Origin: Spinactinospora alkalitolerans
GTDB lineage: Bacteria > Actinomycetota > Actinomycetes > Streptosporangiales > Streptosporangiaceae
Reading direction: 5' to 3'
Assembly: GCF_013408795.1 (NCBI RefSeq)
Contig: NZ_JACCCC010000001.1
Span: forward strand, 4,836,001-4,900,000
DNA: 64,000 nucleotides
Position numbers and translations under genes: made by a program. The first letter of the stretch is position 1. Every line of letters begins with the position of its first letter. The notes beneath the pieces were generated by a model that saw only the letters and a program-made list of their open reading frames with translations, ran no database searches and had not been told where the DNA came from. Positions 1-8,040 of the stretch are shown one piece after another.

Positions 1-250
1 GCCGGTTTCAGGATCGCGTCGGCCCGCTTGAGCTCGCGGTTCTCCCGCTCCGGTTCGGCGATGCGCGCCGCCTCGTCGCTCGTGGTCCCCGGGCGCAGGC
101 TCTCATCGGTCTCGGCGCGTTTGACCCAGGTCCGCAGCGCCTCGGGGTGGATACCGAGCTGCTCGGCCACGCGCCGGTAGGCGCCGGCCCGCGTGGCAGG
201 GTCCTTGCGGGCATCGACGGCCATTCGTGCCGCGCGCTCGCGCAGCTTCT

Positions 251-539
251 CGGGGTGCTTCCAATGCCACGTGGTTAGCGCGGTGCAGCCGGCAAGTCCG
301 CTGCCGGCTGAGGTTCCTGTTGGTCAGGAGCGGCCCGGTCCGGTGCGAGGATGCAGGTGGCCGGGGCAGGCGAGCGTGGTGATGGCGCACTGTTCGGACA
401 ACGAGACCTCTCGGGCAGGAAGACCTTGGTCGGCTTCCCCGCTCCACCAGGGCCCCGATCTCCTCAACGACGGTTGCCCTGAATCCTCCCCCTTGACAGC
501 CGCACCGCCACGCTAACCACGTGGCATCGGGGTACTTCC
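251..539. repeat. 12-bp target-site duplication around the MITE
   Basis: CGGGGTGCTTCC (251-262) and CGGGGTACTTCC (528-539) flank the element directly. They correspond to a single copy in the ancestral orfA codons for RKYPE. The single mismatch suggests the insertion is not very recent. Confidence 0.7.
263..527. mobile_element. MITE-like insertion, about 265 bp, inside IS3 orfA
   Basis: The element is bounded by perfect 17-bp inverted repeats, ATGCCACGTGGTTAGCG at 264-280 and its complement at 511-527. They extend inward imperfectly (CGGTGCAGCC... against GGCTGT/CGCACCG..., with a 3-nt gap). It is flanked by a 12-bp duplication with one mismatch, CGGGGTGCTTCC at 251-262 and CGGGGTACTTCC at 528-539. 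The interior contains no recognisable transposase. A target duplication of 10-12 bp is known for the IS231/IS4 group, so mobilisation by such a transposase is an inference. Confidence 0.75.
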
Positions 540-588
540 TCGGTGCTGCCATGACTCTCATCCTTCCCGGGAATGGAAGCCTCCGTCA

Positions 589-914
589 CTCTCGGTCCGA
601 GGCAGACCGGATCGACAACCGGAGTACCAGGGCTCCTCTCCGGTCTCTCGGCCGTGTCGCCTCCCGTGGTGGGCACTCTCGGTAATCCCGCCGCCGTCGC
701 CGATCGTCCTGATCATGGAACCGGCGTCGCGGCCCGTTCGCGGACCCTCCGCCGCGCAACGCCCCGCACCCGCCAGGGCAACAAGCATCCGCTTGGTACG
801 GGTATGGCAGAGTGGGCCCCGAACCGACCGGAGACCCGACATCATGGGCATCGCGGCGTCATCCCCGGCGTCAATGGCCATCGCGCACGCGAGAAGAAGG
901 GACCCCTCCTCCTG
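589..914. other. Gap between IS end and redox operon
   Basis: No convincing gene is visible. The stretch should hold the promoter of the oxidoreductase operon, but I see no clear -35/-10 pair. The open frame reading into the first gene lacks a good start or family-like sequence before 915. Confidence 0.4.
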
Positions 915-2903
915 ATGCAGCTCCTGTCTCCGCTGCGGTTCGCCTGCGGGGCCACGGCGCCCAACCGGTTGGTGTTCGGGCCGCACGAGACCAATCTCGG
1001 GCGCCGGCGCGGCCTGTCCGAACGGCACACCGCCTACTACCGGCGCCGCGCCGCCGGCGGGGCCGGCGTCATCGTCACCGAGACCGCCTCGGTACACGCC
1101 GAGGACCACCCCTATGAGCGCGCCCCGCTGGCCGCCGACTGCGCCGGGGGCTGGGCCGAGGTCGCCGACACCTGCCACGCCGAGGGGGCGCTCGTCCTCG
1201 CCGGGCTGGGCCACACCGGCCAGCAGGGCAGCAGCGCCTACAGCCAGGCGCCGCTGTGGGCGCCCTCCCGGGTGCCCGATGCGGTGAGCCGCGAGGTGCC
1301 CATGGAGATGGACGCCGACGAGATCGCCGAGATCGTGACGGCGTTCGCGACGGCGGCGCGGATCGCGGTGCGCGCGGGCGTGGACGGCGTGGAGGTCAAC
1401 GCCGGGCAGTCGAGCCTGCTCCGGCAGTTCCTCTCGGGGCTGACCAACCGGCGCGGCGACGGCTACGGCGGCGAGGGGCGGTCCCGCTTCGCACGCGAGG
1501 TGCTCGGCGCCGTCCGCGCGGCGGTGGGCGAGGGCGCGGTGCTCGGGCTGCGGCTGTCCTGCGATGAACTCGCTCCTTGGGCGGGCATCACCCCGGAGGC
1601 GGCGGTTCCCCTGGCGGCCGAGCTCGCCGATGCGGGGGCGCTGGACTACGTGGCCGTGGTGCGCGGATCGATCCACTCCGCGGGCGCCACCCGCCCCGAC
1701 GGCCACACGCCGCCGGGTTTCAACAACGGCCTCACCCGGCTCGTGCGCGGCGGGCTGGCGGAACCGGTGGCGGTGTGCGCGCAGGGCTCGATCGTCGACC
1801 CGGCCATGGCCGAGGAGCTGGTGGCCGAGGGGACGGCCCAGCTTGTGGAGATGACCAGGGCCCAGATCGCCGACGCCGAGCTCGGCGCCAAGCTCGCGGC
1901 GGGCGTCGCCGAGCGGGTGCGGCCGTGCGTGCTGTGCAACCAGACCTGCCAGGTCCGCGATCCGCGCAACCCGATCGTCTCCTGCATCGGCGACCCCCGC
2001 AGCGGGCACGAGACCGAGGACGACCCCGACCCCGGCGCGCTCGCCGGCGCCGGTGGCCCCGCAGCCGGGCACCCGGTGGAGGTGCTGGTGATCGGCGGCG
2101 GACCGGCCGGGTTGGAGACCGCGCGGGTCGCCGCGGCGGCCGGGCACCGGGTCCGGGTCGTAGAGCGGCGGGAGCGGACCGGCGGCATGCTGCGGGTGGC
2201 GGCGGCAGGGGCGGGCCGGGAGCGGTTGGCGCTGCTCGCCGACTGGCTGGAGGCCGAGTGCGAGCGGCTCGGCGTCACCGTCGAGACGGGGTACCGGGCG
2301 AGCGCCTCCGACATCGACGCGCGGCTGGCCACCGGCGGCTCGGTCGTGGTGTGCACGGGCAGCGTTGCGGGCGGGCGCGAGTTCCGTGTCGGCACCGGCG
2401 TCAGCGTGCACGACGCGGCGGAGGTGCTGGAGCTGAGCGGGCAGGAGGGGCGCATCCGGCTGCCCGACGGCCCGGTGGCGGTGCACGACCCGGTGGGCGG
2501 GCCCGTCGCGGTGAGCGTCGCCGAGTCGCTGGCCGCCGCGGGCCGCGAGGTCACGCTCATCACGCCCGACCACGTCGCGGGGACGCAGCTCGCGCGCACC
2601 GGCGATCTCGCCCCGGCCGCCACACGGCTGGCCGGGGCGGGCGTGGCCGTGCTGAAGCGCTCCCGGCTGCGTGCGGCGGCCGCGGGCGCGGTCGAAGTGG
2701 AGCACGCGTTCACCGGCGAGCGCCGCGAGGTCGCGGCCGGGGTGCTCATCGACTGCGGTTTCCGGCTCCCCTGCGAGGGCCTGTGGCGCGGCGCGCGCCT
2801 GGGGCTGAGCCGCGCCGGTGACACGGTGGCTCCGCGCACCGTTCACGAGGCCGTCCTGGAAGGTCGCCGCGCCGCCCTCGCCATCGAGGAGGTCTATCAA
2901 TGA
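915..2903 (+). CDS. FadH/OYE-family Fe-S flavoprotein oxidoreductase (first of two)
   Basis: This predicted 662-aa enzyme has the three-part layout of 2,4-dienoyl-CoA reductase and trimethylamine dehydrogenase. A FMN-binding TIM barrel covers about residues 1-330 (LSGLTNRRGDGYGG is the OYE loop). A [4Fe-4S] cluster motif C-x2-C-x3-C-x11-C sits at about 338-357 (CVLCNQTC). A Rossmann FAD/NAD(P) domain starts near 388 (VIGGGPAGLETA). Such enzymes move electrons from NAD(P)H through FAD, Fe-S and FMN to an organic acceptor. The ATG at 915 gives the family start (LLSPLRF); AAGAAGGGA lies upstream at a rather long spacing. It heads an operon with a second paralogue and FixABCX-like genes. The pair resembles the 'mycofactocin system FadH/OYE family oxidoreductase 1/2' families; no mycofactocin biosynthesis gene is in the window. 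The substrate is unknown. Confidence 0.85.
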   Translation: MQLLSPLRFACGATAPNRLVFGPHETNLGRRRGLSERHTAYYRRRAAGGAGVIVTETASVHAEDHPYERAPLAADCAGGWAEVADTCHAEGALVLAGLGHTGQQGSSAYSQAPLWAPSRVPDAVSREVPMEMDADEIAEIVTAFATAARIAVRAGVDGVEVNAGQSSLLRQFLSGLTNRRGDGYGGEGRSRFAREVLGAVRAAVGEGAVLGLRLSCDELAPWAGITPEAAVPLAAELADAGALDYVAVVRGSIHSAGATRPDGHTPPGFNNGLTRLVRGGLAEPVAVCAQGSIVDPAMAEELVAEGTAQLVEMTRAQIADAELGAKLAAGVAERVRPCVLCNQTCQVRDPRNPIVSCIGDPRSGHETEDDPDPGALAGAGGPAAGHPVEVLVIGGGPAGLETARVAAAAGHRVRVVERRERTGGMLRVAAAGAGRERLALLADWLEAECERLGVTVETGYRASASDIDARLATGGSVVVCTGSVAGGREFRVGTGVSVHDAAEVLELSGQEGRIRLPDGPVAVHDPVGGPVAVSVAESLAAAGREVTLITPDHVAGTQLARTGDLAPAATRLAGAGVAVLKRSRLRAAAAGAVEVEHAFTGERREVAAGVLIDCGFRLPCEGLWRGARLGLSRAGDTVAPRTVHEAVLEGRRAALAIEEVYQ

Positions 2904-2969
2904 CCGTCCCGATCAGCCGCCCTTCTCCGCTTCGCCCCGCCCCGGCGGCACCCCGGCTCGTGCCGGGCC

Positions 2970-3078
2970 GTCCACAGGCCGGGAATTCTTCTGGAGGCCG
3001 AGGCGTGCGGGCTGGAAGGATTGTGAGTGGGGACCTCGTCTCTCCCCCACCCCTGGGGGCGCCCCCGGGGATAGGGGC
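2970..3078 (+). repeat. Copy A of a ~110-bp interspersed repeat (intergenic)
   Basis: Lies between the two oxidoreductase genes. It starts GTCCACAG, passes through GTGAGTGGGGACCT and ends in the C/G-rich palindromic run CCCCTGGGGGCGCCCCCGGG. It aligns end to end, with small gaps, to two further copies at 5131-5237 and 5686-5795. It is the most diverged of the three. Confidence 0.65.
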
Positions 3079-3105
3079 GCTGCCGGTCGTGCGCGGAGGC
3101 CGCCG

Positions 3106-5103
3106 ATGAGCGCCGGCGGGCGGTATTCGCACCTGTTCACGCCGCTGCGGGTGGGGCCGATCACGGTGACCAACCGCGTGGTGTTCAGCGCGCACCTCAC
3201 CAACTACGCCGAGGACGGCCTGCCCGGCATCCGGCACGCCGCCTACTACGCGGCGCGGGCGCGCGGCGGCGCCGGGCTGATCATCACCGAGGAGCATTCC
3301 ACCCACCCCACCGACCAGCCCTACGAGAAGCTCATCCACGGCTTCCGGCCGGAGGTGCTGCCCGGCTACCGCGCCATCACCGAGGCGGTGCACCGCGAGG
3401 GCGTGCCGATCCTGGCGCAGATCAACCACAACGGCGGGCAGGCGTCCTCGATGTACTCCCGGCTGCCGGTGTGGGCCCCCTCCCCGGTGGCCGATCCGCT
3501 GTTCCGCGAGGTGCCCAAGGCCGTGGAGCGGCACGAGATCTCCGAGATCATCGACGGCTACGGGCTGGTCGCGGGGCACTGCGCCGACGGCGGTTTCGAC
3601 GGCGTGGAACTGCAGTGCTCGCACTCCTCCATCGTCCGGGGGTTCCTCTCCCCCGCCACCAACCGCCGCGGCGACCGCTACGGCGGGTCACCGGCCAACC
3701 GGGCGCGGCTGCTGCTGGAGCTGATCAGCGAGGTGCGGCGCAGCATCGGCCCCTCCCGCGTGCTGGGGGTGCGGCTGTGCGGCGACGAGCTCGTCGACGA
3801 GGGCACCACCCTGGACGAGGCCGTCGAGGTGGCGCGCATGGTGGAGGCCACGGGCAAGGTCGACTACATCAACACCTCGATCGGGGTCGCCACGTCGACG
3901 CTGTACATGGTCGAGGCGTCCATGCACGTCCCGCCGGGGTACGCGCTGTTCATCGCCAACGCGATGCGCCGGGCGGTCGACCTGCCGGTGGTGGGGGTCG
4001 GCCGGTTCACGGATCCGATGCAGGCCGACCGGGCGCTCGGCGACGGCCACTGCGACCTCGTGGGGGTGGTGCGCGGCCAGGTCGCGGACCCCGACTTCGC
4101 CGCGAAGGCGCGCGCCGGTTCGCCCGAGGCCATCCGCACCTGCCTGTCGTGCAATCAGGAGTGCGTCGGCCGGGTGGGGCTGAACCGCTGGCTGGGGTGC
4201 GTCGAGAACCCGCGGACCGGGCGCGGGGCCGCATCGCCGGAGGCCGGCCGGCCCGTGGCGCTGCCGACGCCGGGTCGGCGCGGCCGCGACGTGCTGGTGG
4301 CCGGCGCCGGCCCTGCGGGGTTGCAGGCGGCGATCGCGGCGGCGCGGGCCGGGCACAGGGTGCGGGTGCTGGAGGCGGAGGACGCGGCCGGGGGCCAGGT
4401 GCGGCTGGCCGCGGCCGCGCCCGGCCGCGCGGAGTTGGGCGGCCTGGTGCGCAACCAGCTCGCCGAGTGCCGCAGGTACGGGGTGCGGATCGACTACGGA
4501 GCACCGGTCGGCGCGTCGCTGGTGCGTCGGGAGGCGCCCGAGGTGCTGGTGGTGGCCACGGGTGCGCGGCCCGACCGGCCGTGGTGGGCGGGCGAGCACG
4601 CGCGGGTGGTCGACGTGCGTGACGTGGTGGCGGGCGTGGCGCGGCCGTCGGGGTCGGTGCTGGTCGTGGACGAACTCGGTTTCCACCAGGCCACGAGCGT
4701 CGCGGAACTGCTGGCCGACCGCGGCTGCGCGGTCGAGGTCGTCACGCCGGACATGGTGGTGGGCCGGGACCTCGGTCTGACGCTGGACCTGGAGAACTGG
4801 TGCGTGCGCGCCGCCGCGAAGGTGATCGTGGAGACCTGCGACCACGGCGTGATGGGGGTGGCGGCCTCCGGGGCGGAGCCGGGACGGCTCGAGGTGGCGC
4901 TGCTGCACCACCCGACCGGGACCCCGGTGCCGCGCACCGTGGACTGGGTGGTGTGCGCGGTGCCGCAGGCGCCGGTGGACGGCCTGTACCGGGAGTTCAA
5001 GGGGGAGCCGGGGATCGCGGTGCGCAGGGCGGGCGACTGCGTCGCGCCGAGGCGGGCGCACGCCGCGGTGATCGAGGGCGACCGGATCGGAGCGGCGCTG
5101 TGA
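3106..5103 (+). CDS. FadH/OYE-family Fe-S flavoprotein oxidoreductase (second of two)
   Basis: A 665-aa paralogue of the preceding protein with the same order of domains. The FMN TIM barrel fills the first 340 residues (FLSPATNRRGDRYGG), the cluster motif C-x2-C-x3-C-x11-C is at about 345-364 (CLSCNQEC), and the FAD/NAD(P) Rossmann motif VAGAGPAGLQAA lies near 394. The ATG at 3106 follows GGAGG at 7-base spacing. It is separated from the first gene by about 200 bp containing repeat copy A. Its stop overlaps the GTG of the ETF-alpha gene (GTGA), so the two are probably translationally coupled. The two paralogues are only moderately similar, so they may act on different substrates or form a heteromer; this is inference. 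Confidence 0.85.
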   Translation: MSAGGRYSHLFTPLRVGPITVTNRVVFSAHLTNYAEDGLPGIRHAAYYAARARGGAGLIITEEHSTHPTDQPYEKLIHGFRPEVLPGYRAITEAVHREGVPILAQINHNGGQASSMYSRLPVWAPSPVADPLFREVPKAVERHEISEIIDGYGLVAGHCADGGFDGVELQCSHSSIVRGFLSPATNRRGDRYGGSPANRARLLLELISEVRRSIGPSRVLGVRLCGDELVDEGTTLDEAVEVARMVEATGKVDYINTSIGVATSTLYMVEASMHVPPGYALFIANAMRRAVDLPVVGVGRFTDPMQADRALGDGHCDLVGVVRGQVADPDFAAKARAGSPEAIRTCLSCNQECVGRVGLNRWLGCVENPRTGRGAASPEAGRPVALPTPGRRGRDVLVAGAGPAGLQAAIAAARAGHRVRVLEAEDAAGGQVRLAAAAPGRAELGGLVRNQLAECRRYGVRIDYGAPVGASLVRREAPEVLVVATGARPDRPWWAGEHARVVDVRDVVAGVARPSGSVLVVDELGFHQATSVAELLADRGCAVEVVTPDMVVGRDLGLTLDLENWCVRAAAKVIVETCDHGVMGVAASGAEPGRLEVALLHHPTGTPVPRTVDWVVCAVPQAPVDGLYREFKGEPGIAVRRAGDCVAPRRAHAAVIEGDRIGAAL

Positions 5104-6329
5104 GTGAGGCGGAGGACGCCGGGGCGGGTTGTCCACAGCCGGATGATCCGAGTGGCGGGGGTCCGGCCGGATCTCCGATTCTTGGGAGTGGGGGGGTTGA
5201 CTCTCCCCCTACCCCCGAGGCGTCCTCGGGGATGGCCGCGGTTGTGCCGGTGCGCGAGGGTCGGCTTCCGGCGGGCGGTCTGGAGGTCGCCGCCGAGGCC
5301 GGTGACGCCGTGATTCTGGTCGGCGACGGCGCGGCCGCGGCGGCGGCCGGGCTGACCGCGGGCGCGCCGCGGGTGCTGGCGTGGGAGACCCCGGGCTTCC
5401 GGGCGGGTGCGTGGGCGCGGGTGCTCGCCGAGGTGTGCGCCGGTTTCGACGCGGTGCTGCTGCCGGCCTGTCCCGACGGCCGTGATCTCGCGCCCCGGCT
5501 GGCGGCGCGGCTGGGCCGTCCGTTGTTGGCCGGGGCCGTGGAGGTGGGGCCGGGGTTCGCGGTGCTGCCCCGCGACGGCGATCGCCGCAGCATCCGGGTC
5601 GGGTTGACGGGACCGGCCGTGGTGACGGTGCGGCCGGGCGCCGGCGGCGGGGCCGCGCGTGGAGGGGCCGGTGGCCGCGGGGTTCGTCCACAGCCCGGAA
5701 ACCTGGTTGGCGCCGCGGGTTCCCGGTCGCCGATTCTTGGGAGTGGGGGGGTTGGTTCTCCCCCTACCCCCGGGGCGCCCTCGGGGACGGGGGCGGTTGG
5801 GCGGGTTGGGCTGATCACCGCCGAGACCGACGATGCGGGGGCGCACGACGCCGAGACGATCGCTGTGATGGCGCCCGATCCCGCCACGATGGATCTTTCG
5901 GAGGCCGGGCGGATCGTCGCCGGGGGCGCCGGGCTGATGGGCGGCGAGGACGGCGGGGCCGCGGCCTTCGCCCTGCTGTCCGAGGTCGCCACCGCGTTGG
6001 CGGCGTCCACGGGTGCCACGCGCGTGGTGACCGATGCCGGTCTTGTCCCGTTCGAGCGGCAGATCGGCACCGCCGGGACTATGGTGAGCCCTGTTCTGTA
6101 CATGGCGATCGGGGTTTCCGGGGCGGTCCAGCACCTGTCGGGCACGGGCGATCCGGCGCACGTGGTGGCGGTGAACCTGGATCCGAGCTGCCCGATGATG
6201 GCCGCGGCCGACCTCGGCCTGGTCACCGACGCGCCGGGGCTGCTGGCCGCGCTCGCGCGGCGGCTGGGGGTCGATCCGGCCGCGGTGGATGCGCGCTTCG
6301 AGGGAGGGGACGCGGGTGACTCGCTTTGA
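5100..6329 (+). CDS. etfA: Electron transfer flavoprotein alpha subunit (FixB-like) with two repeat-derived inserts
   Basis: Predicted 409 aa against roughly 320 for the family. The FAD-binding C-terminal domain is clear at about residues 308-375 (DAGLVPFERQIGTAG, then GISGA-type GVSGAVQHLSG, then NLDPSCPMMAAADLGLV). The N-terminal domain runs from about 47 to 185. The extra length comes from two stretches encoded by copies of an interspersed repeat. Residues about 11-46 contain PILGSGGVDSPPTPEASSG, and residues about 196-232 contain PILGSGGVGSPPTPGAPSG, placed exactly in the linker between the two domains. The GTG at 5100 overlaps the previous stop. An alternative ATG at 5232 would remove the first insert but not the second. 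The partner is the ETF beta gene at 8041. Confidence 0.85.
   Translation: MSEAEDAGAGCPQPDDPSGGGPAGSPILGSGGVDSPPTPEASSGMAAVVPVREGRLPAGGLEVAAEAGDAVILVGDGAAAAAAGLTAGAPRVLAWETPGFRAGAWARVLAEVCAGFDAVLLPACPDGRDLAPRLAARLGRPLLAGAVEVGPGFAVLPRDGDRRSIRVGLTGPAVVTVRPGAGGGAARGGAGGRGVRPQPGNLVGAAGSRSPILGSGGVGSPPTPGAPSGTGAVGRVGLITAETDDAGAHDAETIAVMAPDPATMDLSEAGRIVAGGAGLMGGEDGGAAAFALLSEVATALAASTGATRVVTDAGLVPFERQIGTAGTMVSPVLYMAIGVSGAVQHLSGTGDPAHVVAVNLDPSCPMMAAADLGLVTDAPGLLAALARRLGVDPAAVDARFEGGDAGDSL
5131..5237 (+). repeat. Copy B of the interspersed repeat, inside etfA (N-terminus)
   Basis: Begins GTCCACAGCC and contains GATTCTTGGGAGTGGGGGGG and CTCCCCCTACCCCCG, ending in a CGAGG...CCTCGG palindrome. It is read in frame as part of ETF alpha if translation starts at 5100. 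Copies B and C are close to identical over their second half. Confidence 0.75.
5686..5795 (+). repeat. Copy C of the interspersed repeat, inside etfA (domain linker)
   Basis: Same order as copy B: GTCCACAGCC, a variable middle, then GATTCTTGGGAGTGGGGGGG and a CCCCCGGGGCGCCC palindrome. It is open in the etfA frame and falls between the N-terminal domain (ending VVTVRPG) and the FAD domain (beginning VGLITAETDD). Confidence 0.78.
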
Positions 6330-7614
6330 CGTGGTCGTGGTGGGCGCCGGGCCGGCGGGGTCGGCCGCGGCGATCACCGCGGCGCGTTCCGGGGCGTCGG
6401 TGCTGCTCGTCGAGCGCGGGCCGTTCCCGGGCGCGAAGAACATGTACGGCGGTGTCATCCACGGCCGGGTGCTGGACGATCTGGTCCCCGACTGGTGGGA
6501 GCGGGCGCCGGTGCAGCGGTGGGTGGCGCGCCGCTCCACGATGGTCATGACCGGTTCCCAGTCGCTCAGCGTCGAGTACCGCACGGATGCCTGGTCGCAG
6601 CCGCCCTACAACGGGGCGACGGCCTACCGATCGGAGTTCGATTCCTGGTTCGCCGGTGAGGCGGAGCGGGCCGGGGCGCGGCTGGTGTGCTCGACGACGG
6701 TCACCGGGCTGCTGCGCGCCCCTGACGGCACGGTGCGGGGTGTGCTGACCGACCGCGACGGCGGTGAGGTCGAGGCGGGCGTGGTGGTGGCCTGCGACGG
6801 GGTGAACTCGTTCCTGGCGAGGGAGGCCGGGTTGTACCCGGGTTTCAGCGCCGAGAACTTCTCGCTCGGCGCCAAGGAGGTGCTGGCGCTGCCCCGGGAG
6901 GAGATCGACAAGCGGTTCGGGCTGACCGGGCTGGAAGGGCTCGACATCGAGATGCTGGGGTGCACGCGGGGCATCCCCGGCGGCGGGTTCCTGCACACCA
7001 ATGTCGACACGGTCGCGGTGGGCGTGGTGGTGTCGACGACCGCTCTGGCCGAGGCGAAGATCCGGCCGGAGGAGTTGATCGCGGGTGTCAAGGCGCATCC
7101 GTCGATCGCGCCGTACCTGCGCGGCGCCGAGCTCAAGGAGTACTCCGCGCATCTGATCCCCGAGGGGGGTTATGCGGCGATGCCGGAGTTGGCGGGCCCG
7201 GGGCTGCTGGTGTGCGGGGATGCGGCGGGGATGTGCCTGGCCGCGGGGCTGTGGCTGGAGGGGGTGAACTTCGCGATCGGGTCGGGCATGGCGGCGGGCG
7301 AGGTCGCGGCGCGCGCGGTGCGCAGAGGGGACGTGTCGGAGGCGGGGCTGGCCGGCTACCGCAGGCGGTTGGAGTCCGATTTCGTGCTTTCCGACCACGA
7401 GAGGTTCAGGGACGTGCCGGGCCTGGTGCTGTCGGAGCGGGTGCAGCGGCGTTATCCGCAGTTGGTTTGCGATGCGGCGGAGCGGTTGTTCACGGTGACG
7501 AATCCGCGTCCGAAGAAGGGGGTCGCCGCGGTGCTCAGGGAGACCGCGGCCGCGCACGGGGTGAAGTTGCGCGACCTGGCTCGGGACGGGTGGCAGATCT
7601 TGAGGAGGTTTTGA
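6316..7614 (+). CDS. fixC: FixC-like FAD-dependent ETF:quinone-type oxidoreductase
   Basis: A 432-aa flavoprotein starting with an FAD-binding Rossmann motif (VVVVGAGPAGSAAAITAARSG) and the family's GAKNMYGG segment near residue 40. A second FAD contact, GLLVCGDAAGMC, lies near 300. FixC/ETF-QO proteins accept electrons from reduced ETF and pass them, with the small ferredoxin partner, to quinone. The GTG at 6316 is preferred because GGGAGGGGA ends six bases before it; it overlaps the end of etfA by 14 bases. Its stop overlaps the ATG of fixX. The C-terminal ferredoxin domain of full-length ETF-QO is absent and is supplied by the next gene, as in FixC/FixX. Confidence 0.88.
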   Translation: MTRFDVVVVGAGPAGSAAAITAARSGASVLLVERGPFPGAKNMYGGVIHGRVLDDLVPDWWERAPVQRWVARRSTMVMTGSQSLSVEYRTDAWSQPPYNGATAYRSEFDSWFAGEAERAGARLVCSTTVTGLLRAPDGTVRGVLTDRDGGEVEAGVVVACDGVNSFLAREAGLYPGFSAENFSLGAKEVLALPREEIDKRFGLTGLEGLDIEMLGCTRGIPGGGFLHTNVDTVAVGVVVSTTALAEAKIRPEELIAGVKAHPSIAPYLRGAELKEYSAHLIPEGGYAAMPELAGPGLLVCGDAAGMCLAAGLWLEGVNFAIGSGMAAGEVAARAVRRGDVSEAGLAGYRRRLESDFVLSDHERFRDVPGLVLSERVQRRYPQLVCDAAERLFTVTNPRPKKGVAAVLRETAAAHGVKLRDLARDGWQILRRF

Positions 7615-8006
7615 TGGCGACGATGCTGGAGCGTCTGCGGCGGCGCCGGCGCGCGCGGTCCGATGGTCGGCGGCCCGGTGCGCCGGCCGCGGAGTCGCGT
7701 GCGGCCGCGGAGCCGCCGGAGTGGCCGGAGTACGCCTTTGCCGAGCGCATGGCGGCGGTGGAGTTCCGGGTCGCGGACGAGCCGCACATCGTGGTGGACA
7801 CCGATGTCTGCCGGAGTTGCACGACCAAGGCGTGCGTGACCGCCTGTCCCGCGGATCTGTTCGTGCCGACCTCCGACGGCGGCATCCTGTTCAACTACGA
7901 GCACTGCTTCGAGTGCGGCGTCTGCTATCTCGTCTGTGACGGCGAGGGGGCCATCACCTGGTCCTATCCGCGGGGCGGTCACGGCGTGGTGATGCGGTGG
8001 TCGTGA
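7614..8006 (+). CDS. fixX: FixX-like ferredoxin with two Cys clusters
   Basis: 130 aa. After a basic, low-complexity N-terminal stretch of about 40 residues, two four-cysteine sets follow. The first is CRSCTTKACVTACP (C-x2-C-x4-C-x3-CP) and the second CFECGVCYLVC (C-x2-C-x2-C-x3-C), ending in the family's WSYPRGG motif. This suggests two [4Fe-4S] clusters, as reported for FixX of electron-bifurcating FixABCX. The ATG overlaps the fixC stop (TGATG) and is preceded by GAGGAGG at five bases. Confidence 0.88.
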   Translation: MATMLERLRRRRRARSDGRRPGAPAAESRAAAEPPEWPEYAFAERMAAVEFRVADEPHIVVDTDVCRSCTTKACVTACPADLFVPTSDGGILFNYEHCFECGVCYLVCDGEGAITWSYPRGGHGVVMRWS

Positions 8007-8040
8007 TCGTGTGGGCGCCGCGCCCGCTGGGAGGTTCCTC

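Larger units (their letters stand above)
1..552 (-). pseudogene. IS3-family transposase OrfA, interrupted and cut by window edge
   Basis: Reading leftwards from an ATG at 552 the protein begins MAAPRKYP, the usual start of actinobacterial IS3 OrfA. It is then broken by an insertion and resumes at about 250 as EKLRERAARMAVDARKD, followed by a helix-turn-helix region (YRRVAEQLGIHPEALRTWV) and the leucine-zipper-like tail ending ELKRADAILKP at the window edge. Removing the 277 bases between the two halves rejoins MAAPRKYP to EKLRERA in frame, so the gene was intact before the insertion. As it stands it is frameshifted. OrfB would lie outside the window. The probable left end of the IS is near 588, where the minus strand begins TGACGGAGGCTTCC, with a GGATG-type ribosome site before the ATG. 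Confidence 0.8.

Noticed and set aside
558-2900. Long open frame on the minus strand opposite the first OYE gene
   Set aside because: Low-complexity His/Arg/Gly-rich translation with no family pattern; the plus strand encodes a clear FMN/Fe-S/FAD enzyme. It is a high-GC antisense shadow.
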